Shown in pieces: positions 1-5,881 of a DNA stretch of 11,149 nt (position 1 is its first letter; the number at the start of each line of letters is the position of its first letter). Both the position numbers and the translations under genes were made by a program. The notes below the pieces were generated by a model. The model was not told where the DNA came from. It ran no database searches and saw nothing but the letters and a program-made list of their open reading frames with translations. The stretch is from an uncultured Actinomycetes bacterium (lineage in GTDB: Bacteria > Actinomycetota > Actinomycetes > Nanopelagicales > Nanopelagicaceae), in NCBI GenBank assembly GCA_903932695.1, contig CAIZGZ010000119.1, positions 1 through 11,149 of the forward strand, in the 5' to 3' direction.

Positions 1-372
1 GGCAGGTGCGAGCGCGACAACGCTGGCGACTAGGTCCGGGAATTGTGCGGCGAGTTCTAGTGCGACCCATCCACCCAGCGAGTTGCCCGCTACATGTACG
101 CGAGTGACTCCCAGCTCATCGAGCTCAGCTTTTACAAGGAGGGCGAGTGAGTGTGGATCCATCGCCTGATCTTTAGGCAGTGGAGTGTTTCCATGCCCAG
201 GTAGGTCGATTGCAATCACGGTCAGCTCTTCGCTCAACGCAGGAGTGATCAACTTCCAGGCGGTACTGGCCGAGCCCATCCCGTGGATGAGAAGGAGCGG
301 CGCCGCTTCCCCCTGCTCGTGGCGCAGCGAGGATCCCAGTGGGGTGCCGGTGCTCTGGTGCCATAAGCGCAT
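1..372 (-). CDS. Alpha/beta hydrolase, N-terminal part (runs off left edge)
   Basis: The first 124 residues of an alpha/beta-hydrolase-fold protein read on the minus strand from ATG at 372-370; the C-terminal part, with the expected acid and histidine of the triad, lies outside the window. Visible are the oxyanion-hole segment LLLIHGMGS (residues 26-34), the strand and turn DLPGHG (56-61), and the nucleophile elbow GNSLGG with Ser98. These place it in the broad family of esterases, lipases and C-C hydrolases; the substrate cannot be told from this fragment. No signal peptide is seen, so it is probably cytoplasmic. No Shine-Dalgarno sequence precedes the start, but a TAATCT hexamer lies 6 nt upstream, which fits a leaderless transcript. 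It is divergent from the SOS cassette and shows no functional link to it. Family call firm, function open. Confidence 0.85.
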   Translation of the reverse strand, partial: MRLWHQSTGTPLGSSLRHEQGEAAPLLLIHGMGSASTAWKLITPALSEELTVIAIDLPGHGNTPLPKDQAMDPHSLALLVKAELDELGVTRVHVAGNSLGGWVALELAAQFPDLVASVVALAPA

Positions 373-378
373 GGGCTC

Positions 379-384
379 AGATTA
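379..384 (-). promoter_or_regulatory. Possible -10 box of the alpha/beta hydrolase gene
   Basis: On the minus strand TAATCT lies exactly 6 nt before the ATG at 372, the spacing expected if transcription starts at the start codon itself. No convincing -35 hexamer is seen 16-18 bp upstream. Supported only by the match and the spacing. Confidence 0.4.
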
Positions 385-412
385 CGGCAGTTGCCCGCCG
401 CTCGGACAGAGA

Positions 413-467
413 GGGGTTCTGGCAGACGGGGGTCCGGGCAGACAGGGGCTTGCCACTGTCAGTGGGG
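413..467 (+). other. G-rich stretch in the divergent spacer
   Basis: Runs of three to five G occur at 413-416, 428-432, 436-438, 445-448 and 464-467, and the unit GGCAGAC followed by a G-run appears twice (421-432 and 437-448, one mismatch). The runs at 428-448 plus a flanking run could form a relaxed G-quadruplex on the plus strand, though at least one loop would be long (11-15 nt). It covers the area just upstream of and across the SOS promoter. Function unknown. Confidence 0.3.
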
Positions 468-478
468 AGGGTTATCTT
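450..478 (+). promoter_or_regulatory. Sigma70-type promoter of the SOS mutagenesis cassette
   Basis: TTGCCA (450-455, consensus TTGACA) and TATCTT (473-478, consensus TATAAT) are separated by exactly 17 bp. Transcription would start about 485-487, at or two bases before the ATG of the DUF6504 gene, so the mRNA should be leaderless or nearly so. The LexA box begins one base after the -10 hexamer and covers the predicted start site, an arrangement that would block polymerase binding or initiation. Element matches are seen directly; activity is inferred. Confidence 0.7.
453..465. promoter_or_regulatory. 13-bp palindrome between -35 and -10
   Basis: CCACTG-T-CAGTGG is a perfect inverted repeat around a single central base. 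It lies mostly in the spacer of the SOS promoter and overlaps the -35 by three bases. It could be a site for a second regulator; no known motif is recognised and it may be chance. Confidence 0.35.
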
Positions 479-496
479 TCGAACATATGTTCGAAA
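477..496. promoter_or_regulatory. LexA operator (SOS box)
   Basis: TCGAACATATGTTCGA at 479-494 matches without error the actinobacterial/mycobacterial LexA consensus TCGAAC-N4-GTTCGA. The dyad extends by two T/A pairs to a perfect 20-bp palindrome (477-496). It lies immediately after the -10 hexamer and contains the ATG start codon (487-489) of the first cassette gene. LexA bound here should repress the DUF6504-dnaE2-dinB operon until RecA-stimulated LexA self-cleavage after DNA damage. The hydrolase start is over 100 bp away, so it is probably not controlled by this box. Confidence 0.92.
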
Positions 497-825
497 AAGA
501 GATCAAAAGAGTACCTCCGGCGGTGATCGCCCCGGAGGGTGAACCCATGGAATTTATCTATCAGGGCAGGCGTTTTCACGTCCACACAATCATCTCTCGA
601 TGGCGAGAATCGGGGGGTTGGTGGAATCGGATCGATGATGGCCGACTCCGTAGTCGTGAAGATGAGCTCGCCCTCGACGATGGCGGCAAGGCGATCTGGC
701 GGGTTGAGGCAGCGCCAATCGGTGCGGTCGCTACCTTTGAGATCGAGCTCGATGAGATCACCGGTCAGTGGGCGATTCGGCCAACATCGCGAACCTCTCA
801 CATCTCTAGAGCACAGGATGCATGA
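487..825 (+). CDS. DUF6504 family protein, first gene of SOS cassette
   Basis: A 112-residue soluble protein that I assign to DUF6504, a small actinobacterial family often encoded beside dnaE2 and Y-family polymerase genes; its biochemical role is not established. Typical features are the segment PMEFIYQGRRFHVHTIISRW (residues 20-39), a tryptophan pair at 45-46, and an IWRVEA strand (70-75) near the end of an acidic linker. There is no signal peptide or membrane segment. The ATG at 487 lies inside the LexA box and has no Shine-Dalgarno sequence, fitting a leaderless mRNA. An in-frame ATG at 547 has a strong GGAGGG 7 nt upstream, but starting there would cut the family's conserved N-terminal strand, so 487 is preferred. 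The stop is one base before the dnaE2 start, implying co-translation. A role in DNA-damage tolerance is inferred from context. Confidence 0.82.
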   Translation: MFEKEIKRVPPAVIAPEGEPMEFIYQGRRFHVHTIISRWRESGGWWNRIDDGRLRSREDELALDDGGKAIWRVEAAPIGAVATFEIELDEITGQWAIRPTSRTSHISRAQDA

Positions 826-826
826 G

Positions 827-3800
827 ATGTCTGCCTTTACCCATCTCCATACCTCAAGCGGCTTCTCCTTTAAATATGGCACTGCGCTTCCCGAACAATT
901 AGTGGAGCGCACCGCCATGCAAGGAGGTACTGCGCTCGCTCTCACCGATCGTGGTTCACTCGCTGGCGCTATCTCCTTTGCCAAGAGTTGTGAGGCATAT
1001 GGCATTGATCCAATTCTCGGCATCACCGTGAGTTTCTTACAGAAGAAGAATCAGATCACGCTCTTAGCCCAACCAGGTTCACTCGATGCGCTCTATCGAT
1101 TGGTAACGACCATTAATCTGAGCGAAGAGAAGATCTTGACCTACAAAATTTTGGAGCAGGCATCGCTCTATTCATCGCGGATTGTTGCGCTCCATGGATC
1201 GCGCTCCCAACTCGCAGAGGCAATTAGCGCGCGTAGATATGAGCAGGCGCTCTCGATATTTCACTCAACCCACGAACTCTTTGCCGAGCAATATATTGAA
1301 TGCACATCACACCTTCGCTCTGGCTCCGCTCTGCTCTCAACCCCTTATGCAGCCCGCTGCCTTGGCTTTGCCCGAGATCATGGGTTGCCTGCGGTCGTCA
1401 CCAATGAAGTAAGAATGCTCGATCGCAGCGATGGACCGATCGCCGATATTTTAGATGCATCGCGCCAACTTGTTCCGCTCGCCGCTAAACATGTGGAACG
1501 GAGTAATAGCGAGGCATATTTAAAAAATAGTGAAGAGATGCGCTGGGTTGCAGATGAGATTGCACGAGTAGCCGGAGAACGAAACGCTAAAAAGTTACTC
1601 GCCGATACCGCTGATTTAGCCCATCGCTTACGACTCTCACCACGTCGCGATATTGGAATTGGATCTATCCATCTGCCACATGTCAGCGATCGATCTCTCC
1701 TTGAAGAACGTACTAAAGCCGCGCTCAATAGATATAGCGGAGAACTCTCCGTTCAAGCGGCGGATCGGTTGGATGATGAGTTGGCTACGGTGCGCACCCT
1801 TGGCTTTGAGCCATATTTCTTGCGGGTGGCAGAGGTGGCAGATATGGCGCGCGAACGCGGTATTCGAGTAGCTGCTCGAGGTAGCGCCGCGGGTTCGCTG
1901 ATCTGCTATCTCCTTGGCATCTCTGGTGTAGAACCGTTGTCGCAAGGGCTAATAATGGAGCGCTTCTGCTCAACGCTCCGCGCCGAATTACCGGATATCG
2001 ATATCGATGTTGAGTCAGATCGCAGGTTAGAGATCTACGATGCCATCTTTGATCGATATGGCTTTGACTTCGGAGTGGGTGGTAGTTATCTCCCTGGCGC
2101 TAATACCAGCTGCGCAACGGTAGCGATGGTGGAGCGATATCGATCCCGTCATGCCATCCGCGATGTCGGGGCTGCGCTCGGCGTATCTCCTATGGAGATC
2201 GATCGGTTGGCAAAATCGCGCTCACATATCCGGGCTCGAGTAGATACCCCGATTCTCAAAACCGTCATGCAGTTAGCAGAGCGGCTCTATGGCCTACCGC
2301 GCAATCTTGCGATGCATCCATGTGCGATCGTGCTCTCTGATCCATTACTTCTAGATCGTGCGCCACTTGAGATAAATGCCAGTGGTTATCCGATGCTTAC
2401 CTTTGATAAAGATGATGTTGAGGCGATCGGCCTACTGAAGCTAGATGTACTTGGTGTTCGGATGCAATCTGCAATTACCTATGCACTCCAAGAGATTGAA
2501 CGAGTAGGGGATGGTCAGGTTGATATCGACGCTATCGCGCTCGATGACCCAGAGACCTTCGAACTCATTCAATCAACAAAGACAATCGGAATATTCCAAA
2601 TCGAGAGCCCGGGTCAACGTGAGCTCATCGGCAAGTTCGGACCACGTTCATTTGAAGATCTCATCATCGATATCTCGCTTTTTCGACCGGGCCCAGTGAA
2701 GAGCGACATGATCACGCCTTTTCTCAATGCGCGTCAGGGGTTTAGACGAGCCAATCTGATTCACCCTGATCTCTACGAGGTCCTGCAAGAGACCGAGGGT
2801 GTTGTCGTCTTCCACGAACAGGTGATTCGTATTATCGCGATCATTGCAGGCACAACGCTGGCCGAAGGCGATGAGCGACGGAGACAGATGTCCTCTCCTG
2901 AAGGCCAGATAGCTATGCGGGAGTGGTTCTATGCCGCGGCGCTCTCTCGGGGATATCAGCCAGCCGTCATTGATGAGATCTGGGAGATCTTGCGCGCCTT
3001 CGCCTCCTTCGGTTTCTGCAAGGCGCATGCTGCCGCCTTTGCGCTGCCTACCTATCAGAGCGCTTGGCTCAAGAAACACCATACCGCCGCCTTTGTCGCT
3101 GGACTTCTTACTCATGACCCAGGGATGTACCCCAAGCGATTGATCCTTGATGATGCCAGACAGTTTGGCGTGCGAATTGCGCCGATCGATATCAATCGCT
3201 CCGATAGCAGTTATCGTGTTGAGCGGTTTGATGGCGGATACCAGATTCGAATGGCGCTCTCTGGTGTGGCGGGAATTGATGCGAATGAGATCGAGAGCAT
3301 TATCGCCGGTCGACCTTATGTAGATCTCTTGGACTTTATCTATCGAGGTGGAGTGAGTAGGCCGGTTACCGAATCACTGGTAATGATCGGGGCATTTGAT
3401 CAACTTCATCAGTTAGCGGATGGTCACCTCAATCGTCGCGATCTTCTCCTCCATCTTGGTGATGCCTATTCGCTCAACTCGGGTAAGGCGGGTGGCGGGG
3501 GTAGAAGTTCTGGCAATAGAAGTTCTGGGAATAGAAGCAAGATTGGCTCAGACCAGATGGTTCTTGAGTTAGCGCCGCCAACGCTAATGGCTAGCGGGTT
3601 ACCCGATCTGACATTGGCGCAGACCGTTGACCTTGAAGTAAGTATCACCGGTATGGATATCTCGACACATATGTTGAGTTTCTATGGCGACTTTCTTAAC
3701 CATATCGGTGCGATTCGATCTTCTGATCTGATCCACCAGCGTTCCGGTACAAGCGTCCTTGTCGCCGGCGTAAAGGTTGCGCTGCAGATGCCGCCTATTC

Positions 3801-4051
3801 GATCTGGCAAGCGTGTGGTCTTTATTACCCTCGATGATGGTTGTGGTTGCAATGACGCGACCTTCTTTGAAGATGCACAAGCAGGCCATGATCATCTCCT
3901 CTTTCACTCATCACTTCTCTTGGTGAGGGGAGTGGTCAGAAGAACGGGCGAGCGAGGCGTTTCGTTGCGTGCAACACAGGCATGGGATCTCGCCGACTCC
4001 TATGAGAAATGGCGTAACCTGCATCTTCATGGAGCGCGAGCAGATGTCTGA
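827..4051 (+). CDS. dnaE2: Error-prone DNA polymerase III alpha subunit, DnaE2 type
   Basis: A 1074-residue C-family DNA polymerase of the damage-inducible DnaE2 type, which extends past lesions with an accessory Y-family protein. Order: N-terminal PHP domain (about 1-210, HLH at 6-8), palm and fingers, helix-hairpin-helix region, a serine/glycine-rich linker (about 890-905) and a C-terminal OB fold (about 970-1050). The three catalytic aspartates are Asp392 and Asp394 in PDIDID and Asp540 in KLDVLG. RGSAAGS, GIFQIES and FGFCKAHAAAFALPTYQSAW are close to actinobacterial paralogues outside the replicative DnaE1 group. PHP metal ligands are partly lost (DR at 41-42, no Glu after Gly65, TNEVR at 192-196), so no proofreading activity is expected. 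QMVLEL (910-915) resembles a clamp-binding motif. The start at 827 gives the usual MSAFTHLHT beginning; ATG 818 is an alternative. It overlaps dinB by 8 bp. Confidence 0.93.
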   Translation: MSAFTHLHTSSGFSFKYGTALPEQLVERTAMQGGTALALTDRGSLAGAISFAKSCEAYGIDPILGITVSFLQKKNQITLLAQPGSLDALYRLVTTINLSEEKILTYKILEQASLYSSRIVALHGSRSQLAEAISARRYEQALSIFHSTHELFAEQYIECTSHLRSGSALLSTPYAARCLGFARDHGLPAVVTNEVRMLDRSDGPIADILDASRQLVPLAAKHVERSNSEAYLKNSEEMRWVADEIARVAGERNAKKLLADTADLAHRLRLSPRRDIGIGSIHLPHVSDRSLLEERTKAALNRYSGELSVQAADRLDDELATVRTLGFEPYFLRVAEVADMARERGIRVAARGSAAGSLICYLLGISGVEPLSQGLIMERFCSTLRAELPDIDIDVESDRRLEIYDAIFDRYGFDFGVGGSYLPGANTSCATVAMVERYRSRHAIRDVGAALGVSPMEIDRLAKSRSHIRARVDTPILKTVMQLAERLYGLPRNLAMHPCAIVLSDPLLLDRAPLEINASGYPMLTFDKDDVEAIGLLKLDVLGVRMQSAITYALQEIERVGDGQVDIDAIALDDPETFELIQSTKTIGIFQIESPGQRELIGKFGPRSFEDLIIDISLFRPGPVKSDMITPFLNARQGFRRANLIHPDLYEVLQETEGVVVFHEQVIRIIAIIAGTTLAEGDERRRQMSSPEGQIAMREWFYAAALSRGYQPAVIDEIWEILRAFASFGFCKAHAAAFALPTYQSAWLKKHHTAAFVAGLLTHDPGMYPKRLILDDARQFGVRIAPIDINRSDSSYRVERFDGGYQIRMALSGVAGIDANEIESIIAGRPYVDLLDFIYRGGVSRPVTESLVMIGAFDQLHQLADGHLNRRDLLLHLGDAYSLNSGKAGGGGRSSGNRSSGNRSKIGSDQMVLELAPPTLMASGLPDLTLAQTVDLEVSITGMDISTHMLSFYGDFLNHIGAIRSSDLIHQRSGTSVLVAGVKVALQMPPIRSGKRVVFITLDDGCGCNDATFFEDAQAGHDHLLFHSSLLLVRGVVRRTGERGVSLRATQAWDLADSYEKWRNLHLHGARADV
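3503..3532 (+). repeat. 15-bp tandem repeat in the dnaE2 linker
   Basis: Two 15-bp units (3503-3517 and 3518-3532, one mismatch) each encode Arg-Ser-Ser-Gly-Asn; a third partial unit follows with AGAAG. They sit in the flexible linker (residues 893-902) between the helix-hairpin-helix region and the OB fold, just before the putative clamp-binding motif. A likely site of slippage length change that keeps the frame. Confidence 0.8.
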
Positions 4052-5231
4052 TCAGCAAACGATTCTCCATGTCGACATGGATGCCTTCTATGCCTCAGTT
4101 GCAGAACGCGATGATCCAACCCTTGCTGGTCGGGCGGTGGTGGTTGGTGCGGGTGCTCGTGGCGTTGTTCTCTCCGCTAATTATCAAGCGCGCAAATTTG
4201 GTATCCGCGCTGCAATGCCGGTGGGTCAAGCACAACGGCTTGCTCCGCAAGCGGTATTTGTTCCACCCGATCACCAACGTTATAGCGAAGTATCACGAGC
4301 TGTCATGGAGATCTTCTCTCAGTACACGCCGCTGGTAGAACCGATCTCACTCGATGAGGCTTTCTTAGATGTTACGGGCTCTCGCCGCTTGCTCGGCTCA
4401 GGCCGCGAGATCGGCGAAAAGATTCGAGCACAGGTCTATGAGGCAGAGAAAATTACCTGCTCGGTCGGAATTGCTACGACTAAATTTATTGCAAAGCTCG
4501 CCTCTGATCATTGCAAACCAAATGGCTTGCTCGAAGTTGATCCAGATCGAGTGATTGAATTTCTGCATCCACTTCCCGCCAACTCAATCTGGGGAGTGGG
4601 GCCAAAGACCAACGAAGAGTTGAAGCGACTAGGGCTCACCACCGTGCGAGATATCGCACAGACACCTCGGCAGACATTGATCCGTGCGCTTGGTGAAGCT
4701 ACCGGCGCACATCTCTACGAACTTGCTTGGGGCCGTGACTATCGTGCAGTCACCCCTGATGAACCAGATAAGTCGATCAGCGCCGCCGAAACATTTGCCC
4801 ACGATCTGGAAGATCAAGAGCTGATACTGCGCGAACTGTTGCGATTAACAGAGAAGGCGACGGCGCGATTACGTGAACGAAAGCTTGCGGCTCAGACAAT
4901 CTCCATCAAGGTCCGGTTCGCAGACTTTAAAACGATCTCACGCTCCAAGACCGTTGCGCTGCCGATTGATGGAATTCAAGAGTGTTACGACGTTGCGAGA
5001 AAACTCTACGCAGCGTTAAAACTAGATCGCGCTCGAATCCGATTAATTGGTATTGGGCTTGAAGGTCTGGTCGATAGCGAAGGAACCCCATCGCAGATGC
5101 TCCTTGGCGAGCGTGATCGCGGCTGGCGGGAAGCGACGGCGGCGCTCGATCAGGCCAGCGCCAGATTTGGCCGGGGGAGCGTGCGCCCAGCGCGCCTACT
5201 GTCGGAGAGAGCAGATCCCGAAGAGGCCTGA
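4044..5231 (+). CDS. dinB: DNA polymerase IV (Y-family translesion polymerase)
   Basis: A 395-residue Y-family polymerase that copies damaged templates without proofreading. The first metal ligand is Asp11 in HVDMDAFYAS; the other acidic pair is Asp104-Glu105 in SLDEAFLD, both as in E. coli DinB, so it appears catalytic rather than an ImuB-type inactive partner. Tyr16 is at the steric-gate position that excludes ribonucleotides. CSVGIATTKFIAKLASDHCKP marks the palm, GVGPKT the helix-hairpin-helix thumb, and the little finger spans roughly 245-350. QMLLGE (351-356) stands where actinobacterial homologues carry the clamp-binding motif. The ATG at 4044 has GGAG 9 nt upstream and starts 8 bp before the dnaE2 stop, indicating translational coupling; an upstream in-frame ATG at 4029 is possible. 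It ends the SOS operon, so LexA control is inferred. Confidence 0.95.
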   Translation: MSDQQTILHVDMDAFYASVAERDDPTLAGRAVVVGAGARGVVLSANYQARKFGIRAAMPVGQAQRLAPQAVFVPPDHQRYSEVSRAVMEIFSQYTPLVEPISLDEAFLDVTGSRRLLGSGREIGEKIRAQVYEAEKITCSVGIATTKFIAKLASDHCKPNGLLEVDPDRVIEFLHPLPANSIWGVGPKTNEELKRLGLTTVRDIAQTPRQTLIRALGEATGAHLYELAWGRDYRAVTPDEPDKSISAAETFAHDLEDQELILRELLRLTEKATARLRERKLAAQTISIKVRFADFKTISRSKTVALPIDGIQECYDVARKLYAALKLDRARIRLIGIGLEGLVDSEGTPSQMLLGERDRGWREATAALDQASARFGRGSVRPARLLSERADPEEA

Positions 5232-5273
5232 TGCTCGGCTCGCTATATCTGGCGCGGGCTTGGGCTAATGCTC

Positions 5274-5279
5274 TATCCT
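5274..5279 (+). promoter_or_regulatory. Likely -10 box of the DUF3040 gene
   Basis: TATCCT ends 6 nt before the ATG at 5286, the spacing of leaderless actinobacterial genes; no Shine-Dalgarno sequence is present. No good -35 is seen. It implies that DUF3040 can be transcribed apart from the SOS cassette. Confidence 0.5.
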
Positions 5280-5285
5280 GTTGAT

Positions 5286-5645
5286 ATGCCGCTCTCCGAT
5301 CATGAACGCAAGCTACTTGCGGAGATGGAAGCTGCCTTCGCACAAGACGATCCACGTTTAGCCTCGACCCTGACCGGCAAGGCGCGAACTCGCCAGGGCA
5401 GTCGGGCGCTCTTAGGCCTCCTTCTCCTTCTTGGCGGAATGGTTGTGCTCTTCGCTGGTTTGATCGCTAAAGTCATTGCAGTTGGCCTACTTGGCTTCAT
5501 TATTGCCCTCACCGGCGTATTTCTGATCGCTACCAATCTCCGATTTGGCGGAGCCATCACGAAAGGCGCCACCTCCAAGAAGGCGAAGCGGGCTTCCTGG
5601 AGCTCCCGCCTCGAAGAACGTTGGGATCGTCGTAACTTTGGTTAA
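5286..5645 (+). CDS. DUF3040 small membrane protein
   Basis: A 119-residue protein opening with MPLSDHERKLLAEMEAAF, the characteristic start of the actinobacterial DUF3040 family. After the amphipathic N-terminal stretch come two hydrophobic helices (about 41-61 and 63-83) separated by a two-residue turn, forming a membrane hairpin with both ends probably cytoplasmic, then a basic tail rich in Lys, Arg and Ser. The molecular role of the family is not known to me. A homologue lies upstream of mraZ in Mycobacterium as well, so the link with the dcw cluster is conserved. The start at 5286 is chosen because the family signature begins there and a -10-like hexamer lies 6 nt upstream; ATG 5268 would add an untypical extension. 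It begins 54 bp after dinB and is followed by a strong terminator. Confidence 0.88.
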   Translation: MPLSDHERKLLAEMEAAFAQDDPRLASTLTGKARTRQGSRALLGLLLLLGGMVVLFAGLIAKVIAVGLLGFIIALTGVFLIATNLRFGGAITKGATSKKAKRASWSSRLEERWDRRNFG

Positions 5646-5683
5646 TTCTGAATAATCCGTAAAAACCCAGCTTCACCACTCTC

Positions 5684-5709
5684 ACCTGCCCATCGCGGCA
5701 GGTTTTTTT
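5684..5709 (+). terminator. Intrinsic terminator after DUF3040
   Basis: ACCTGCC (5684-5690) pairs with GGCAGGT (5697-5703) around a 6-nt loop, followed by an uninterrupted run of seven T (5703-5709). It is 38 bp after the DUF3040 stop and should end transcripts from the SOS cassette and DUF3040 before the mraZ promoter region. Confidence 0.88.
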
Positions 5710-5750
5710 ATGCCCAGATCCGGTGGGGCGAACCGGCCAGAAAGCGAAAG

Positions 5751-5800
5751 AAAGTGGGCAAAGATGGTTGAAAATGGAGAAAAGTGGAGTAAAGTGGGGT
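5751..5800 (+). promoter_or_regulatory. Five-fold MraZ operator repeat
   Basis: Five consecutive 10-bp units have TGG at 5755, 5765, 5775, 5785 and 5795. Three begin AAAGTGG; the other two are AAGATGG and AAAATGG. A degenerate sixth unit precedes (AAAGCGAAAG, 5741-5750). MraZ is known to bind direct TGGG-like repeats spaced at one helical turn upstream of its own gene, so this is the likely autoregulatory operator. All repeats lie on one DNA face, which suits the ring-shaped MraZ oligomer. The matching promoter is not certain; TATCGT at 5802-5807 is a possible -10. Confidence 0.88.
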
Positions 5801-5835
5801 TTATCGTTCAGTTCGGGGGAATTGAGCGTGAGATC

Positions 5836-5850
5836 CGCCCAATCTGGGCG
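5836..5850 (+). other. Small GC hairpin in the mraZ leader
   Basis: CGCCCA (5836-5841) and TGGGCG (5845-5850) can form a 6-bp stem with a 3-nt loop, between the MraZ repeats and the mraZ ribosome binding site. No T-run follows, so it is not a terminator. It may stabilise or tune the leader; alternatively it is chance. Confidence 0.3.
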
Positions 5851-5881
5851 CAGATCACCGGCAGTTATAGGGGAGAGTTCA

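Noticed and set aside
539..826. N-terminal extension of DnaE2 by 96 codons
   Set aside because: The upstream frame is the DUF6504 gene read out of frame; the DnaE family starts at the MSAFTHLHT segment (827).
472..1026. 184-codon minus-strand open frame across the DUF6504 gene and the dnaE2 start
   Set aside because: It runs antisense to two recognisable genes, crosses the LexA box, and its translation has no domain-like pattern.
5751..5800. CRISPR-like or minisatellite array
   Set aside because: The units are 10 bp with no spacers, and the position and TGG pattern fit a MraZ operator.
5723..5881. N-terminal extension of MraZ through the operator repeats
   Set aside because: The Lys/Ser/Trp-rich extension comes from the 10-bp repeats, and the family start MFLGTHEP has its own ribosome binding site.
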